DNA from: CAYPHY01 sp964410625
Lineage (GTDB): Bacteria; Chloroflexota; Anaerolineae; Promineifilales; Promineifilaceae
NCBI GenBank assembly: GCA_964410625.1
Contig: CAYPHY010000064.1
Span: 1 to 21,300 of the forward strand
Length of the DNA stretch: 21,300 nucleotides
Direction: 5' to 3'
Below the pieces are notes generated by a model that saw nothing but the letters and a program-made list of their open reading frames with translations, was not told the DNA's origin and did not search any database. This document shows positions 1 to 7,123 of the stretch, one piece after another (the first letter of the stretch is position 1; every line of letters starts with the position of its first letter). The position numbers were made by a program, and so were the translations under genes.

Positions 1-2723
1 TCGCGCTCCAGGCGGAAGCCGAGTTTTTCGGAAATCTTGATCATCGCCCGGTTCTCCCTGAGCATATAGGCGAGGATTCGCTTGATCCCTTCATCACGGC
101 CGAATTGCAGCAAACTCTCTAGCAACTTAGTCCCCAACCCATGCCGTTGAAAATCGTCGCGGACGAGGATGGCATATTCCGCTTCTTCGGGATTGGCGAG
201 GCGAGTCAGACGGCCGACCGCCACAATCTCATCCTCATCTGTCTCCGGGTTCTTCCAGGTGATCACCAGCGCCAATTGGCGATCATAGTCCACATGGCAA
301 ATGCGCGTCAGTCGCTCATGCTCCACTCGCTGGTTGAGTTGGAAAGCGCGGAAGTAGCGCAAATAAACGCTTTCCTCAGAGAGGCGTTCGTGGAACTTGA
401 TCATCAGCGGCTCGTCTTCCGGGCGAATGGGGCGCAACAGAAATGAGTGTTCCTCCTTTCGGCCGTCAAACGGGACCACATATTGCGATGGGTACGGCCG
501 AATCGCCAGCTTCGGCAACTGCTCCTCCGTCACCTCCGGCTCATATAGCACCACTCGCGCATCGAGCGCGATCAACGATTCGTGCGAAGCCAGCAACGGG
601 TTGATGTCCATCTCCTTGATCCACCGCTGTTCGACCACCAGTTCGCTAAAGCGCACAAAGAGCTTTTCCAGTGCAACGAGATCAACCGGCGGACGGCCGC
701 GAATACCCTTCAGCGCCTCACTGATTTTCGTCCGCTGCATCGTCAGCCGCGCCAGGGTCGTGGTCAGCGGCGGGATCGCCAATGCCCGATCCTTAAACAC
801 CTCCACCAACGTGCCGCCCGTCCCAAAGAGGACTACCGGCCCAAATTGCGGGTCGGGGCTGGCCCCCAGGATGAGTTCATACCCTTCCTTCAGGTTGAGC
901 ATCGGCTGGACGGTGACGCCGAGAAAATCTTCCCGGCTAAACTTCTCGCTGACCGACTGCTCCATCATCCGGTAAGCATTGCGTACTTCGTCCTCGTTCG
1001 CCAGATCGAGACGCACGCCCCCCACGTCAGTCTTGTGGGTGATCGTCTCCGAGTTGAGCTTGATGACCACTGGAAAGCCAATTTCCCGTGCAACCTCGGC
1101 CGCTTCGTCAGCACTATGCGCCAACCGTGTGGGAACCGTGGGAATATCATACGCTTCCAATACCTGCTTCGATTCATATTCGGTCAGAATGGTGCGGCCT
1201 GTCTGGCGAATTTCATTCAACATCTCGGTTGCCCGTTGGTGCCTACGATCAGCCTCCCCATAGTCACCCGCTAATTCCGGCGTCTGGTAGAGGGCTTGCA
1301 CCCGTCGTTGGTAGCGGTACATATAGGTGAAGGCAAGCGCGGCCGTGTCAGGAAAGGCAAAGGTGGGGATGTTGGCCTTGTTCAAAATCGCTTCCCCGCT
1401 CTCGACGTCCGAGCCACCCATCCAGCTCGCCAGAATCGGTTTGCCATAGGTATAGCCCACCGGACGAGAGAAGGCGTCGGCCACCACCCGCGCCGTCTGC
1501 GTCGGGTCGGTCATCGCCTGCGGGGTGAGGATCACCAGCACGCCGTCGCTCTCCGGGTCATCGGCCGCCACCTGCATCGCCTTCGCATACCGCTCCGCAT
1601 CCGCATCGCCGAGGATGTCCACTGGATTGTTATGGCTCCAGGCCGCTGGCAAAAATTCATCATAACGGGCCATCGCCTCCGCGGAGATCGCCGCCAACTC
1701 GCCCCCATTGGAAATCAGGGCGTCGGTTGCCAACACCCCGGGGCCACCAGCATTAGTCACAATGGTTAGATGGGGGCCACGCGGCCGTGGCTGCTTCGCC
1801 AACACTTCCGCCATATTGAACAGGTCGTCAATCGTATCCACACGCAAGACGCCGCTGCGCCGGAAAGCGGCGGCCAGGACTTCATCGCTGCCGGTCAACG
1901 AGCCGGTGTGCGAGGCGGCGGCATGGGCGGCCTCCTCCGTGCGGCCGGGCTTGATGACGATGATCGGCTTGGTCAGCGCGACTTCGCGGGCGGCCGACAA
2001 AAACGCCCGCGCATCCCCTATCGTCTCCATGTAGATGACGATGCTCTTGGTATTCGGATCATCGCCCAGATAGTAAATCAGGTCGCCCCAACCCACATCG
2101 AGCATGGAGCCAACCGAAACAAACGCGCTGAAACCCACGTTCTGCTGGAAGCTCCAGTCGAGAATAGCCGTCAACAACGCCCCGCTCTGGCTGATGAAGC
2201 CAACGCTGCCCGGACGGGCCATCGCGCTGGCAAATGTCGCGTTCAGACCACTAATTGGGTTCATCACCCCCAGGCAGTTTGGCCCGACGATCCGCAGATT
2301 GCCCCGTCTGGCCTCTTGCAAAATCTGCTGCTCCAAAGCGACTCCTTCGGGGCCAATCTCCTTAAACCCGGCGGAGATGACGATTGCCGCCTTCACCCCC
2401 GCGTCCACGCACTCGCGCACCAGCCCAGGCACGGTTGGTGCAGGGGTGACAATGATTGCCAGATCAACTTCGTCGGGGATGGCCCCAACATTCGGGTAAG
2501 CCTTAATGCCCAATACATTTGGCCGGCCGGGATTCACCGGATAGATGGTGCCGCCAAAGGAGTTACTGAGTAAGTTCCAAAGGATCGTCCGGCCGACACT
2601 CCCCGCCCGTTCCGTTGCCCCGATCAAGGCAACGCTGCGCGGCCGAAACATCACATCCAGCGGATTGCGGTCAAACCCCATCACATCATGGGCGCGGTTC
2701 TTGGTTACGTCACGGTTGGTCAT
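1..2723 (-). CDS. NDP-forming acyl-CoA synthetase fused to GNAT acetyltransferase (3' end outside the window)
   Basis: Reading leftward from ATG at 2723, the frame stays open to the window edge (907 codons). It starts 5 nt after AAGGAG. Domain order: CoA-binding Rossmann domain (about 12-110), succinyl-CoA-synthetase-like alpha region with the phospho-histidine motif SHTGSLTGSD (His272), ATP-grasp domain (about 512-735, with the stretch GFPVVIKLNSETITHKTD), and a C-terminal GNAT domain (from about 755) with the acetyl-CoA loop QRHGLG. This matches the Pat/PatZ (YfiQ) protein lysine acetyltransferase architecture, usually near 890-910 residues, so only a few residues are probably missing. Enterobacterial Pat proteins are described as lacking the catalytic histidine. 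Here it is present, so an active ADP-forming acyl-CoA synthetase is possible. The gene is cytoplasmic and 120 nt downstream of pyrE. Family confidence is high; substrate is unknown. Confidence 0.93.
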   Translation of the reverse strand, partial: MTNRDVTKNRAHDVMGFDRNPLDVMFRPRSVALIGATERAGSVGRTILWNLLSNSFGGTIYPVNPGRPNVLGIKAYPNVGAIPDEVDLAIIVTPAPTVPGLVRECVDAGVKAAIVISAGFKEIGPEGVALEQQILQEARRGNLRIVGPNCLGVMNPISGLNATFASAMARPGSVGFISQSGALLTAILDWSFQQNVGFSAFVSVGSMLDVGWGDLIYYLGDDPNTKSIVIYMETIGDARAFLSAAREVALTKPIIVIKPGRTEEAAHAAASHTGSLTGSDEVLAAAFRRSGVLRVDTIDDLFNMAEVLAKQPRPRGPHLTIVTNAGGPGVLATDALISNGGELAAISAEAMARYDEFLPAAWSHNNPVDILGDADAERYAKAMQVAADDPESDGVLVILTPQAMTDPTQTARVVADAFSRPVGYTYGKPILASWMGGSDVESGEAILNKANIPTFAFPDTAALAFTYMYRYQRRVQALYQTPELAGDYGEADRRHQRATEMLNEIRQTGRTILTEYESKQVLEAYDIPTVPTRLAHSADEAAEVAREIGFPVVIKLNSETITHKTDVGGVRLDLANEDEVRNAYRMMEQSVSEKFSREDFLGVTVQPMLNLKEGYELILGASPDPQFGPVVLFGTGGTLVEVFKDRALAIPPLTTTLARLTMQRTKISEALKGIRGRPPVDLVALEKLFVRFSELVVEQRWIKEMDINPLLASHESLIALDARVVLYEPEVTEEQLPKLAIRPYPSQYVVPFDGRKEEHSFLLRPIRPEDEPLMIKFHERLSEESVYLRYFRAFQLNQRVEHERLTRICHVDYDRQLALVITWKNPETDEDEIVAVGRLTRLANPEEAEYAILVRDDFQRHGLGTKLLESLLQFGRDEGIKRILAYMLRENRAMIKISEKLGFRLER

Positions 2724-2862
2724 GTTACTCCTTGTTTTAGAGACTAGAGATTAGAGATTAAGAGACTGGGAGACTTGGAGAACCATTGCCTACTCGTCAC
2801 TCCTCACTCTCCACTAACCACTCCCCACTAGCCACTCTCCACTCCTCACTCGTCACTCAATG
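2724..2862. repeat. Low-complexity tandem tract between pyrE and the acyl-CoA synthetase gene
   Basis: From about 2738 to 2780 the plus strand carries variants of agagact/agagatt/gggagact. From 2791 to 2858 it carries pyrimidine-rich variants of cactcctcact, ccactaaccact, ccactagccact. The tract reaches into the last codons of pyrE and supplies its stop codon. Similar tracts recur at 4001-4114, 16130-16160 and 16874-16935. Units are degenerate and about 7-12 nt, with no spacers, so this is not a CRISPR. Confidence 0.7.
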
Positions 2863-3451
2863 ATTGCAAAACGGTCAGTCGTTGGTTTTCGCTGATGCGG
2901 CCGGTGATGACCAGTATACTCAACAACTCCGGCAGGCTGACAACGGCGTGCAAGCGATAGCCTTGTGCATTCAGCATCTCACGGCCGCCTTGTTGCCGGT
3001 CAATCAGGACGACAGCATCCTCCACGTGTAAGCCGGACGCCTTCAACGAAGCTATGGTTTCCAGAATACTATCCCCCGATGTGATCAAATCGTCAATCAC
3101 AACCGCCCTTTGTCCCACCGACCAACGACCCTCAATTTGCTTGCCCGTGCCATATGATTTCGATGTCTTGCGTGGGTAAATCAACGGCACATCCATCTCC
3201 AGGGCGATCGCCGTGCCAATCGGCAATCCCGCCAGGGGTGTGGCCGCCAGCAAATCAAATTCCAGTTTGGTCAATCGTGAACGATAGGCAATGGCAACCT
3301 GGCGCAGGGCGGAGGGATAAGAGACAAGCAAACGGAGATCGAGGGAGATGCGCGACTCACGGCCGCTATGCAACCGAAAACGGCCGATCTGCACCGCACC
3401 AATGTCATACAGTGTGACGGCCAGAGCTTCGAGGGTCGTTTCTGTGGTCAT
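2846..3451 (-). CDS. pyrE: Orotate phosphoribosyltransferase
   Basis: A 201-residue cytoplasmic enzyme that converts orotate and PRPP to orotidine 5'-phosphate in pyrimidine synthesis. The PRPP loop AVVIDDLITSGDSILET (about residues 116-132) is the type I phosphoribosyltransferase signature. The N-terminal part, LYDIGAVQIGRFRLHSGRES followed by SLDLRLLVSYP, matches bacterial OPRTs (substrate hood and alpha/beta core). The length is typical. The ATG at 3451 has no strong Shine-Dalgarno, and a repeat-rich leader lies upstream. The last codons (Ser-Asp-Glu-stop) run into the 2724-2862 repeat tract, so the native C-terminus may have been altered there. No other pyrimidine genes are in the window. 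Confidence 0.93.
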   Translation of the reverse strand: MTTETTLEALAVTLYDIGAVQIGRFRLHSGRESRISLDLRLLVSYPSALRQVAIAYRSRLTKLEFDLLAATPLAGLPIGTAIALEMDVPLIYPRKTSKSYGTGKQIEGRWSVGQRAVVIDDLITSGDSILETIASLKASGLHVEDAVVLIDRQQGGREMLNAQGYRLHAVVSLPELLSILVITGRISENQRLTVLQSLSDE

Positions 3452-3469
3452 GTGTTTGGATGGGTAATC

Positions 3470-3515
3470 CAGTTATCAGTAATCGGTTACCGGTGAGCAG
3501 TAAGCAGTATTCAGT
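3470..3515. repeat. Short degenerate tandem repeat upstream of pyrE
   Basis: Variants of cagttatcagt, cagtaatc, gagcagtaag and cagtattcagt are strung together just upstream of pyrE. They resemble the short tandem repeats common in intergenic DNA of large bacterial genomes. It occupies what would be the pyrE 5' leader. No promoter could be assigned. Confidence 0.5.
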
Positions 3516-3584
3516 CTCCAAATCACTGAGACTCCTTAGCTCCTCTCCATTGTAACACGCAACGGCCGTTCTCAAACACCCCCT

Positions 3585-3638
3585 GTAGCGCGGGTTGTCT
3601 ACCCGCGAAAATCCGTGCGGGTAGACAACCCGCGCTAC
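3585..3638. repeat. Perfect 22-bp inverted repeat (hairpin) overlapping the aminotransferase stop codon
   Basis: Left arm 3585-3606 and right arm 3617-3638 are perfect reverse complements separated by a 10-nt loop (gaaaatccgt). The arms include gcgggttgtctacccgc on the left and the matching gcgggtagacaacccgc on the right. The aminotransferase TAG stop (3635-3637, minus strand) lies inside the right arm. The hairpin could stop transcription or stabilise the 3' end of that mRNA. It looks like a mobile palindromic element (REP-like) that landed at the gene end. Confidence 0.8.
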
Positions 3639-4585
3639 GACACGGCCGGTCGAATGTTTTGCGCCACATAGTTCTGATAGGCAGTCAAAATTCGACGGGT
3701 GATGGGGCCAGAACGGCCGTCGCCCACCGGCTGCCCCGCAATTTCCACCACAGGGAATATCGCCCGTGAGGAACTGCTCAGCGCCGCTTCCTGCAAGCGG
3801 CCGATGTCATCCCGATGCACCGCCTCCAACCGCAAAGGAATGTCCAACTCCGCAATCAACTGCAAAATAATCCGTCGGGTAATCCCTTCTAACACACCCT
3901 CCGCGGCCGTCCACACCACCCCATCACGAACACCGTAAAAATTACTACCCGTCCCCTCCAAGATATGACCGCTTTCACTCAACAACAAATGCTCATAGAT
4001 GGGAGATTGGGAGACTGGGAGAATGGGAGATTGGAGACTAGAGATTGGAGAGTGAAAAGCTGCCGACTTCTCCCCTGCCCCTCTGCTCCTCTGCTCCTCC
4101 GCCCCCCTGCTCCCCTGCGCCGCCAACCGCTCTTGAGCAAAGGCCGCATGTTTCACCAATGGCTCATTGCGAGAGAGGTGGGGGGCGAAGTCAACGGCAA
4201 CCCCTTTTTCATAGAGATCGGCCGAAGGTGGGGTAAAGGGCTGTAGAGCCAGCAGTCCGCGGCTGTCTGTGCCCAGTTTCGTCGCCGGTTCAGCGAGGAT
4301 GTCCAGCCGGACACGCATTTCAGGATAGGGCGCGGCCGTGCAGACCTGGTGCAAGGCATGGAGGAAGCGCGGCCGGTCAAAGCGGTAATCCCAACCCAAC
4401 AAGCGCATAGATTGTTCCGTGCGCTCCAGGTGGGCCTTCAGACCGAGAAAGTGATTATGCTCAAACGTGCGCCAGACAGAGTACACGCCTAAGGCAAGGC
4501 CATCATAGAGGTCGGTGAATTGGGTGGCGGTGGATGGAACGGGGAGCGGCCGTGGGCCAGGAGGTTCAAGCGCGTAAAGCAACAT
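3635..4585 (-). CDS. Class IV aminotransferase (branched-chain aminotransferase / aminodeoxychorismate lyase family) with a 38-residue low-complexity insertion
   Basis: A 316-residue PLP enzyme of fold type IV. Visible family features are Lys145 in PLVKHAAF (probable PLP Schiff-base lysine), the stretch SESGHILEGTGSNFYGV (203-219), and GVLEGITRRIIL (230-241). These motifs are shared by IlvE, D-amino-acid aminotransferase and PabC, so the substrate is not resolved. Residues 158-195 (DNA 4001-4114) are a Gly/Arg/Glu/Ser/Pro-rich stretch encoded by short tandem repeats. In relatives this is a short loop before the YEHLLL strand. The insertion keeps frame. The C-terminal codons enter the hairpin at 3585-3638. 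The ATG at 4585 has a weak ribosome site. It lies 47 nt after the DJ-1-like gene, so the two may be cotranscribed. Confidence 0.88.
   Translation of the reverse strand: MLLYALEPPGPRPLPVPSTATQFTDLYDGLALGVYSVWRTFEHNHFLGLKAHLERTEQSMRLLGWDYRFDRPRFLHALHQVCTAAPYPEMRVRLDILAEPATKLGTDSRGLLALQPFTPPSADLYEKGVAVDFAPHLSRNEPLVKHAAFAQERLAAQGSRGAEEQRSRGAGEKSAAFHSPISSLQSPILPVSQSPIYEHLLLSESGHILEGTGSNFYGVRDGVVWTAAEGVLEGITRRIILQLIAELDIPLRLEAVHRDDIGRLQEAALSSSSRAIFPVVEIAGQPVGDGRSGPITRRILTAYQNYVAQNIRPAVS
4001..4114. repeat. Low-complexity repeat inserted in-frame in the aminotransferase gene
   Basis: Two tracts on the plus strand: a purine-rich run of gggagatt/gggagact/ggagactagagatt units (4001-4054), then a pyrimidine-rich run of ctgcccct/ctgctcct units (4073-4114). 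This is the same style as the intergenic tract 2724-2862. It is 114 nt, an exact multiple of three, so the reading frame is preserved. Confidence 0.8.
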
Positions 4586-4632
4586 GAAGCTATTTGTAGC
4601 AAACGAATCGGAAAGCGCAAACCCAAAATCCC

Positions 4633-5079
4633 TTAGCTTGAAAAGCGATCTATCAACTGTTCCACAAACTCGGCAATTTCAGCCCCCCCTTGAAACAGTA
4701 GCTGCTCTCTCCGCTCCTTGAATCGCTCGCCACAAAAGGCCAACTCCCCCGGATGAGGCCCCATCACCACCACCAGCCCGTTTGCTTCCAACGTCAACGC
4801 CGCCAGCCGGTGGACTCGCGGATCAGACAACAACCTCGCCCGGCACGCTTCCGCCCCCGCTATAACCAACAGGCGACAGCCGTTGGCCGGTTCCGCCTCC
4901 AGTTCCGTCACATAGGTATCCGGCCGCACTTTCAGACCGCGTAAACCCGTTTGGATGCCGGGGGTCAGGCCGACAAGCCTGGCCGCAATCCCTTCAGCCC
5001 GCATCTGGCACAAGCAGTAGACCGTCGGGATTTCATCGAAATGTGTGGTGATAAAGACGAGAACTTCTTTCTGCGCCAA
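4633..5079 (-). CDS. DJ-1/PfpI-family-like protein lacking the nucleophilic cysteine
   Basis: The product is 148 residues if translation begins at TTG 5079, which sits 5 nt after GAAGGGAG (5085-5092) and places KEVLVFITTHFDEIP, the usual first strand of the family, at the N-terminus. A longer TTG start at 5139 (168 residues) has no visible ribosome site. The flavodoxin-like order strand, GIAARLVGL, LLVIAGAEACR and GLVVVMGPHPGELA fits the DJ-1/PfpI/class I amidotransferase-like fold. At the elbow, where relatives have Cys-x-Gly-Pro, this protein has Val105-Met-Gly-Pro, so chaperone, protease or glyoxalase chemistry is not expected. A binding or regulatory role is possible. The gene is the first of a leftward group with the aminotransferase. 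Family call is moderate. Confidence 0.65.
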   Translation of the reverse strand: MAQKEVLVFITTHFDEIPTVYCLCQMRAEGIAARLVGLTPGIQTGLRGLKVRPDTYVTELEAEPANGCRLLVIAGAEACRARLLSDPRVHRLAALTLEANGLVVVMGPHPGELAFCGERFKERREQLLFQGGAEIAEFVEQLIDRFSS

Positions 5080-5157
5080 TGATTCTCCCTTCTCGCTTAA
5101 CAGGGCTTCGATGGTTGAGTCTGCTCTGCCAACAATCAATCTGAGTTTGGGAGTGCG

Positions 5158-5187
5158 GCGAATTTAGGCAGATTCCCGCGAATTTAG
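5158..5187. promoter_or_regulatory. Pair of 10-bp direct repeats, possible operator
   Basis: GCGAATTTAG occurs at 5158-5167 and again at 5178-5187, a 20-bp period (about two helical turns), 79 nt upstream of the chosen start of the leftward DJ-1-like gene. This spacing suits a dimeric DNA-binding protein on one face of the helix. No other copy was noticed in the window. Function is inferred only from position and spacing. Confidence 0.35.
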
Positions 5188-5279
5188 CATTGTTTCACGC
5201 TAACTCGCGTAGACTCAGTGTATAGTCCTGTTTGAATAAAACCCAAGTACCAAAGTCGCGCGTGCAGTAGTGGGGATTG

Positions 5280-5361
5280 CCAGCTTGCGGGATAAGCCCA
5301 TAAACGGGTGCCAGGGTGCAAAGTTTAATGTATCTCTGCACCCTGGCTTATCCCCTGCAAA
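5280..5361. repeat. Long imperfect inverted repeat
   Basis: The inner arms gccagggtgca (5310-5320) and tgcaccctggc (5337-5347) are perfect. The outer arms gggataagcc (5289-5298) and ggcttatccc (5345-5354) also match, sharing three bases with the inner right arm. Flanks cagcttgc and gcaaactg extend the symmetry. The left side carries about 14 extra bases. It may be a hairpin-forming interspersed element or a terminator-like structure. Confidence 0.55.
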
Positions 5362-5584
5362 CTGGAACGGATATAGCATACACTATATTCCCACTTTTTA
5401 GACGGCGAACCAAGGCGAGTTTGTGCGGCCGTTCCGCCGTTTGTCGTCATTCGTGCCAAATCGTGCCGCTTAGTGCCAGGATAGGTCTGGTCTGGTAAAG
5501 CAGGCTATGATAGAGTGGTAGCAGTTCACCGAACAGTCTAATTGGTTAAGAGGCAACGCACGCGGCACGCACTAAGAGGAAGTG

Positions 5585-5623
5585 AAAATCCGCGCAATCA
5601 GCATGTTATCCGCGTCATCCGTG
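5585..5623 (-). repeat. Interspersed ~40-bp repeat, copy A
   Basis: Read on the minus strand it gives cacggatgacgcggataac, then a variable base or two, gctgattgcgcggatttt. This matches copies at 14099-14140 and 20099-20140. The core is (a/g)acgc(a/g)gata ... cgctgatt(a/g)cgcggatttt. It sits just upstream of the STAND gene. Confidence 0.7.
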
Positions 5624-5677
5624 CATTCGTTGAATGCCAATGACCATCCGCGTCACCACTTTCACAGAGGGTAACAG

Positions 5678-7123
5678 ATGAATGATTTACTTTCCCCCGA
5701 ATTTCAGGACTTAAGAAGCAAAATTCACGAAGCCCTACGCGCCTGGCAAAACTTCAACAGTACGCCTGGCACGCTGCTCTCTTCCCTGCTGATTGTCCAG
5801 GAGGCACAGCAATCACTCAACAATCCGGATCCGGTCGCTTTGCGTTTGGCAACCAACAACGTGCTACACCATCATATTAAAGAACTGGCGCGGCGCAACC
5901 AACAAGCGGCCGACATCCTGACCATGCGTTTCATAGATGGGGAAAAGATCATCACCGTCGCCAATAAGCTGAACCTCACCGAAGATAAAGTCAAAAAGCA
6001 ACAGGCAGCGGCCATTGACTCCTTGACCGAGTTGATCAGGGCCGCAGAGGCGGCCCTTCGCCAGACCCGCGCCCACTCCATTGAACTAACCCTCAATCCC
6101 CCCAGCTACACCCGGCTCTTCGGCGTTGATGAAAATCGGGAGCTATTGGTGGACAAACTGTTACAGGAGGGGCCGCCCTGGTTGTTGGCTATCGTTGGCC
6201 TCGGTGGGATCGGCAAGACCTCGCTGGCCGATCAGAGCATCCGCCAGGTGATCCGCCACTTCCACTATGATCGAACCATCTGGCTGCGGATAGACGCCCC
6301 CATCGTCGGTTATGAGAGGGGGGACAACACGCTGGCTGCCCCCTTCCAGGCCACGCTGAACAAGCTGATGCTGCAACTGTCGCTCCATGTCTGCCCCCAC
6401 TTACCGCCCGAAATCCCCCCTGAAGAGCGCAATCTACAGGTGCGCCAAACGCTGAAGGCGATCCCCCATCTGATTGTCATCGACAACCTGGAATTTGAGG
6501 CCGACTCCGCCTATCTGCTCCCCTTGCTCAGCGATCTGGCTAACCCCAGCAAATTCCTGCTGACCACCCGCACCTATGCCCCTGGTCAGACCGGCGTCTT
6601 TAACCTGCTGCTGAAGGAGTTGCCGGTTGAGGACGCGGCCGATTTCATTCGCTACCATGCCCAAAACATCAACTTCGCTGAACTGGCCGAGGCTAATCAG
6701 GAGCAAATTCAATCCATCTATGATGTGGTGGGCGGAAACCCGCTGGCGATCAAGCTGGTCGTCAGTCTGGCAGTTGTCCACCCCTTGCCCGCCGTGCTAG
6801 CCGATCTGGTCGCTACCCAGGCGGAGTCCATCGAACGGATGTATACCCACATCTATTGGCACGCCTGGCAAACATTGAGCCGGAGCGCTCGCGCCTTGCT
6901 GGAGGCGATGCCGCTGGTAGCGGGGATGGGCGGCACGCTGGAGCATATTATGGCGATTAGTGATCTATCGCAAAAAGAAGTGCTACTGGCGATCAGTGAG
7001 TTGGTGAACCGTTCACTGTTGGAGACCAGTGGCTCCCTGGCCGACCGTCGCTATAGCATCCACCGCCTGACCGAAACCTTTCTGCGGACGGAGATCATCC
7101 ACTGGCCGGAGGACTCGCTATGA
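5678..7123 (+). CDS. STAND regulator half: sigma4-like HTH plus NB-ARC ATPase
   Basis: A 481-residue cytoplasmic protein. The N-terminal helical region has a sigma-70 region 4-like helix-turn-helix (about 78-118, ILTMRFIDGEKIITVANKL). The NB-ARC NTPase follows: P-loop GLGGIGKT (174-181), Walker B LIVIDN (265-270), sensor KFLLTTRT (292-299), GGNPLAIKL (352-360), then a winged-helix region to the end. STAND ATPases act as ligand-gated switches that oligomerise when the C-terminal sensor is occupied. Here the sensor repeats are absent from this chain and are encoded by the next gene, whose ATG overlaps the stop (ATGA, 7120-7123). Start ATG is preceded by agaggg. The ligand and DNA target are unknown. 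Confidence 0.88.
   Translation: MNDLLSPEFQDLRSKIHEALRAWQNFNSTPGTLLSSLLIVQEAQQSLNNPDPVALRLATNNVLHHHIKELARRNQQAADILTMRFIDGEKIITVANKLNLTEDKVKKQQAAAIDSLTELIRAAEAALRQTRAHSIELTLNPPSYTRLFGVDENRELLVDKLLQEGPPWLLAIVGLGGIGKTSLADQSIRQVIRHFHYDRTIWLRIDAPIVGYERGDNTLAAPFQATLNKLMLQLSLHVCPHLPPEIPPEERNLQVRQTLKAIPHLIVIDNLEFEADSAYLLPLLSDLANPSKFLLTTRTYAPGQTGVFNLLLKELPVEDAADFIRYHAQNINFAELAEANQEQIQSIYDVVGGNPLAIKLVVSLAVVHPLPAVLADLVATQAESIERMYTHIYWHAWQTLSRSARALLEAMPLVAGMGGTLEHIMAISDLSQKEVLLAISELVNRSLLETSGSLADRRYSIHRLTETFLRTEIIHWPEDSL

Larger units (their letters stand above)
5080..5677. other. 598-bp intergenic region between divergent genes
   Basis: It separates the leftward DJ-1-like gene from the rightward STAND gene. 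It holds two 10-bp direct repeats (5158-5187), an imperfect inverted repeat (5280-5361), a degenerate stretch of cattcgtgcc-type repeats (about 5446-5477), a TATGAT at 5506-5511 that could be a -10 element without a convincing -35, and a copy of the ~40-bp interspersed repeat (5585-5623). No convincing coding sequence or RNA gene was seen. Confidence 0.6.

Noticed and set aside
141..2754. Overlapping plus-strand ORFs up to 267 codons
   Set aside because: They lie on the opposite strand of the acyl-CoA synthetase/GNAT gene and show no family motifs; low-quality Arg/Pro-rich translations typical of GC-rich antisense frames.
2724..2862. CRISPR-like repeat
   Set aside because: Units are short, degenerate and without unique spacers of constant length.
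5500..5570. tRNA-like stretch (tagtggtagcagttc, ctaattggttaagagg)
   Set aside because: No cloverleaf with acceptor and anticodon arms could be formed.
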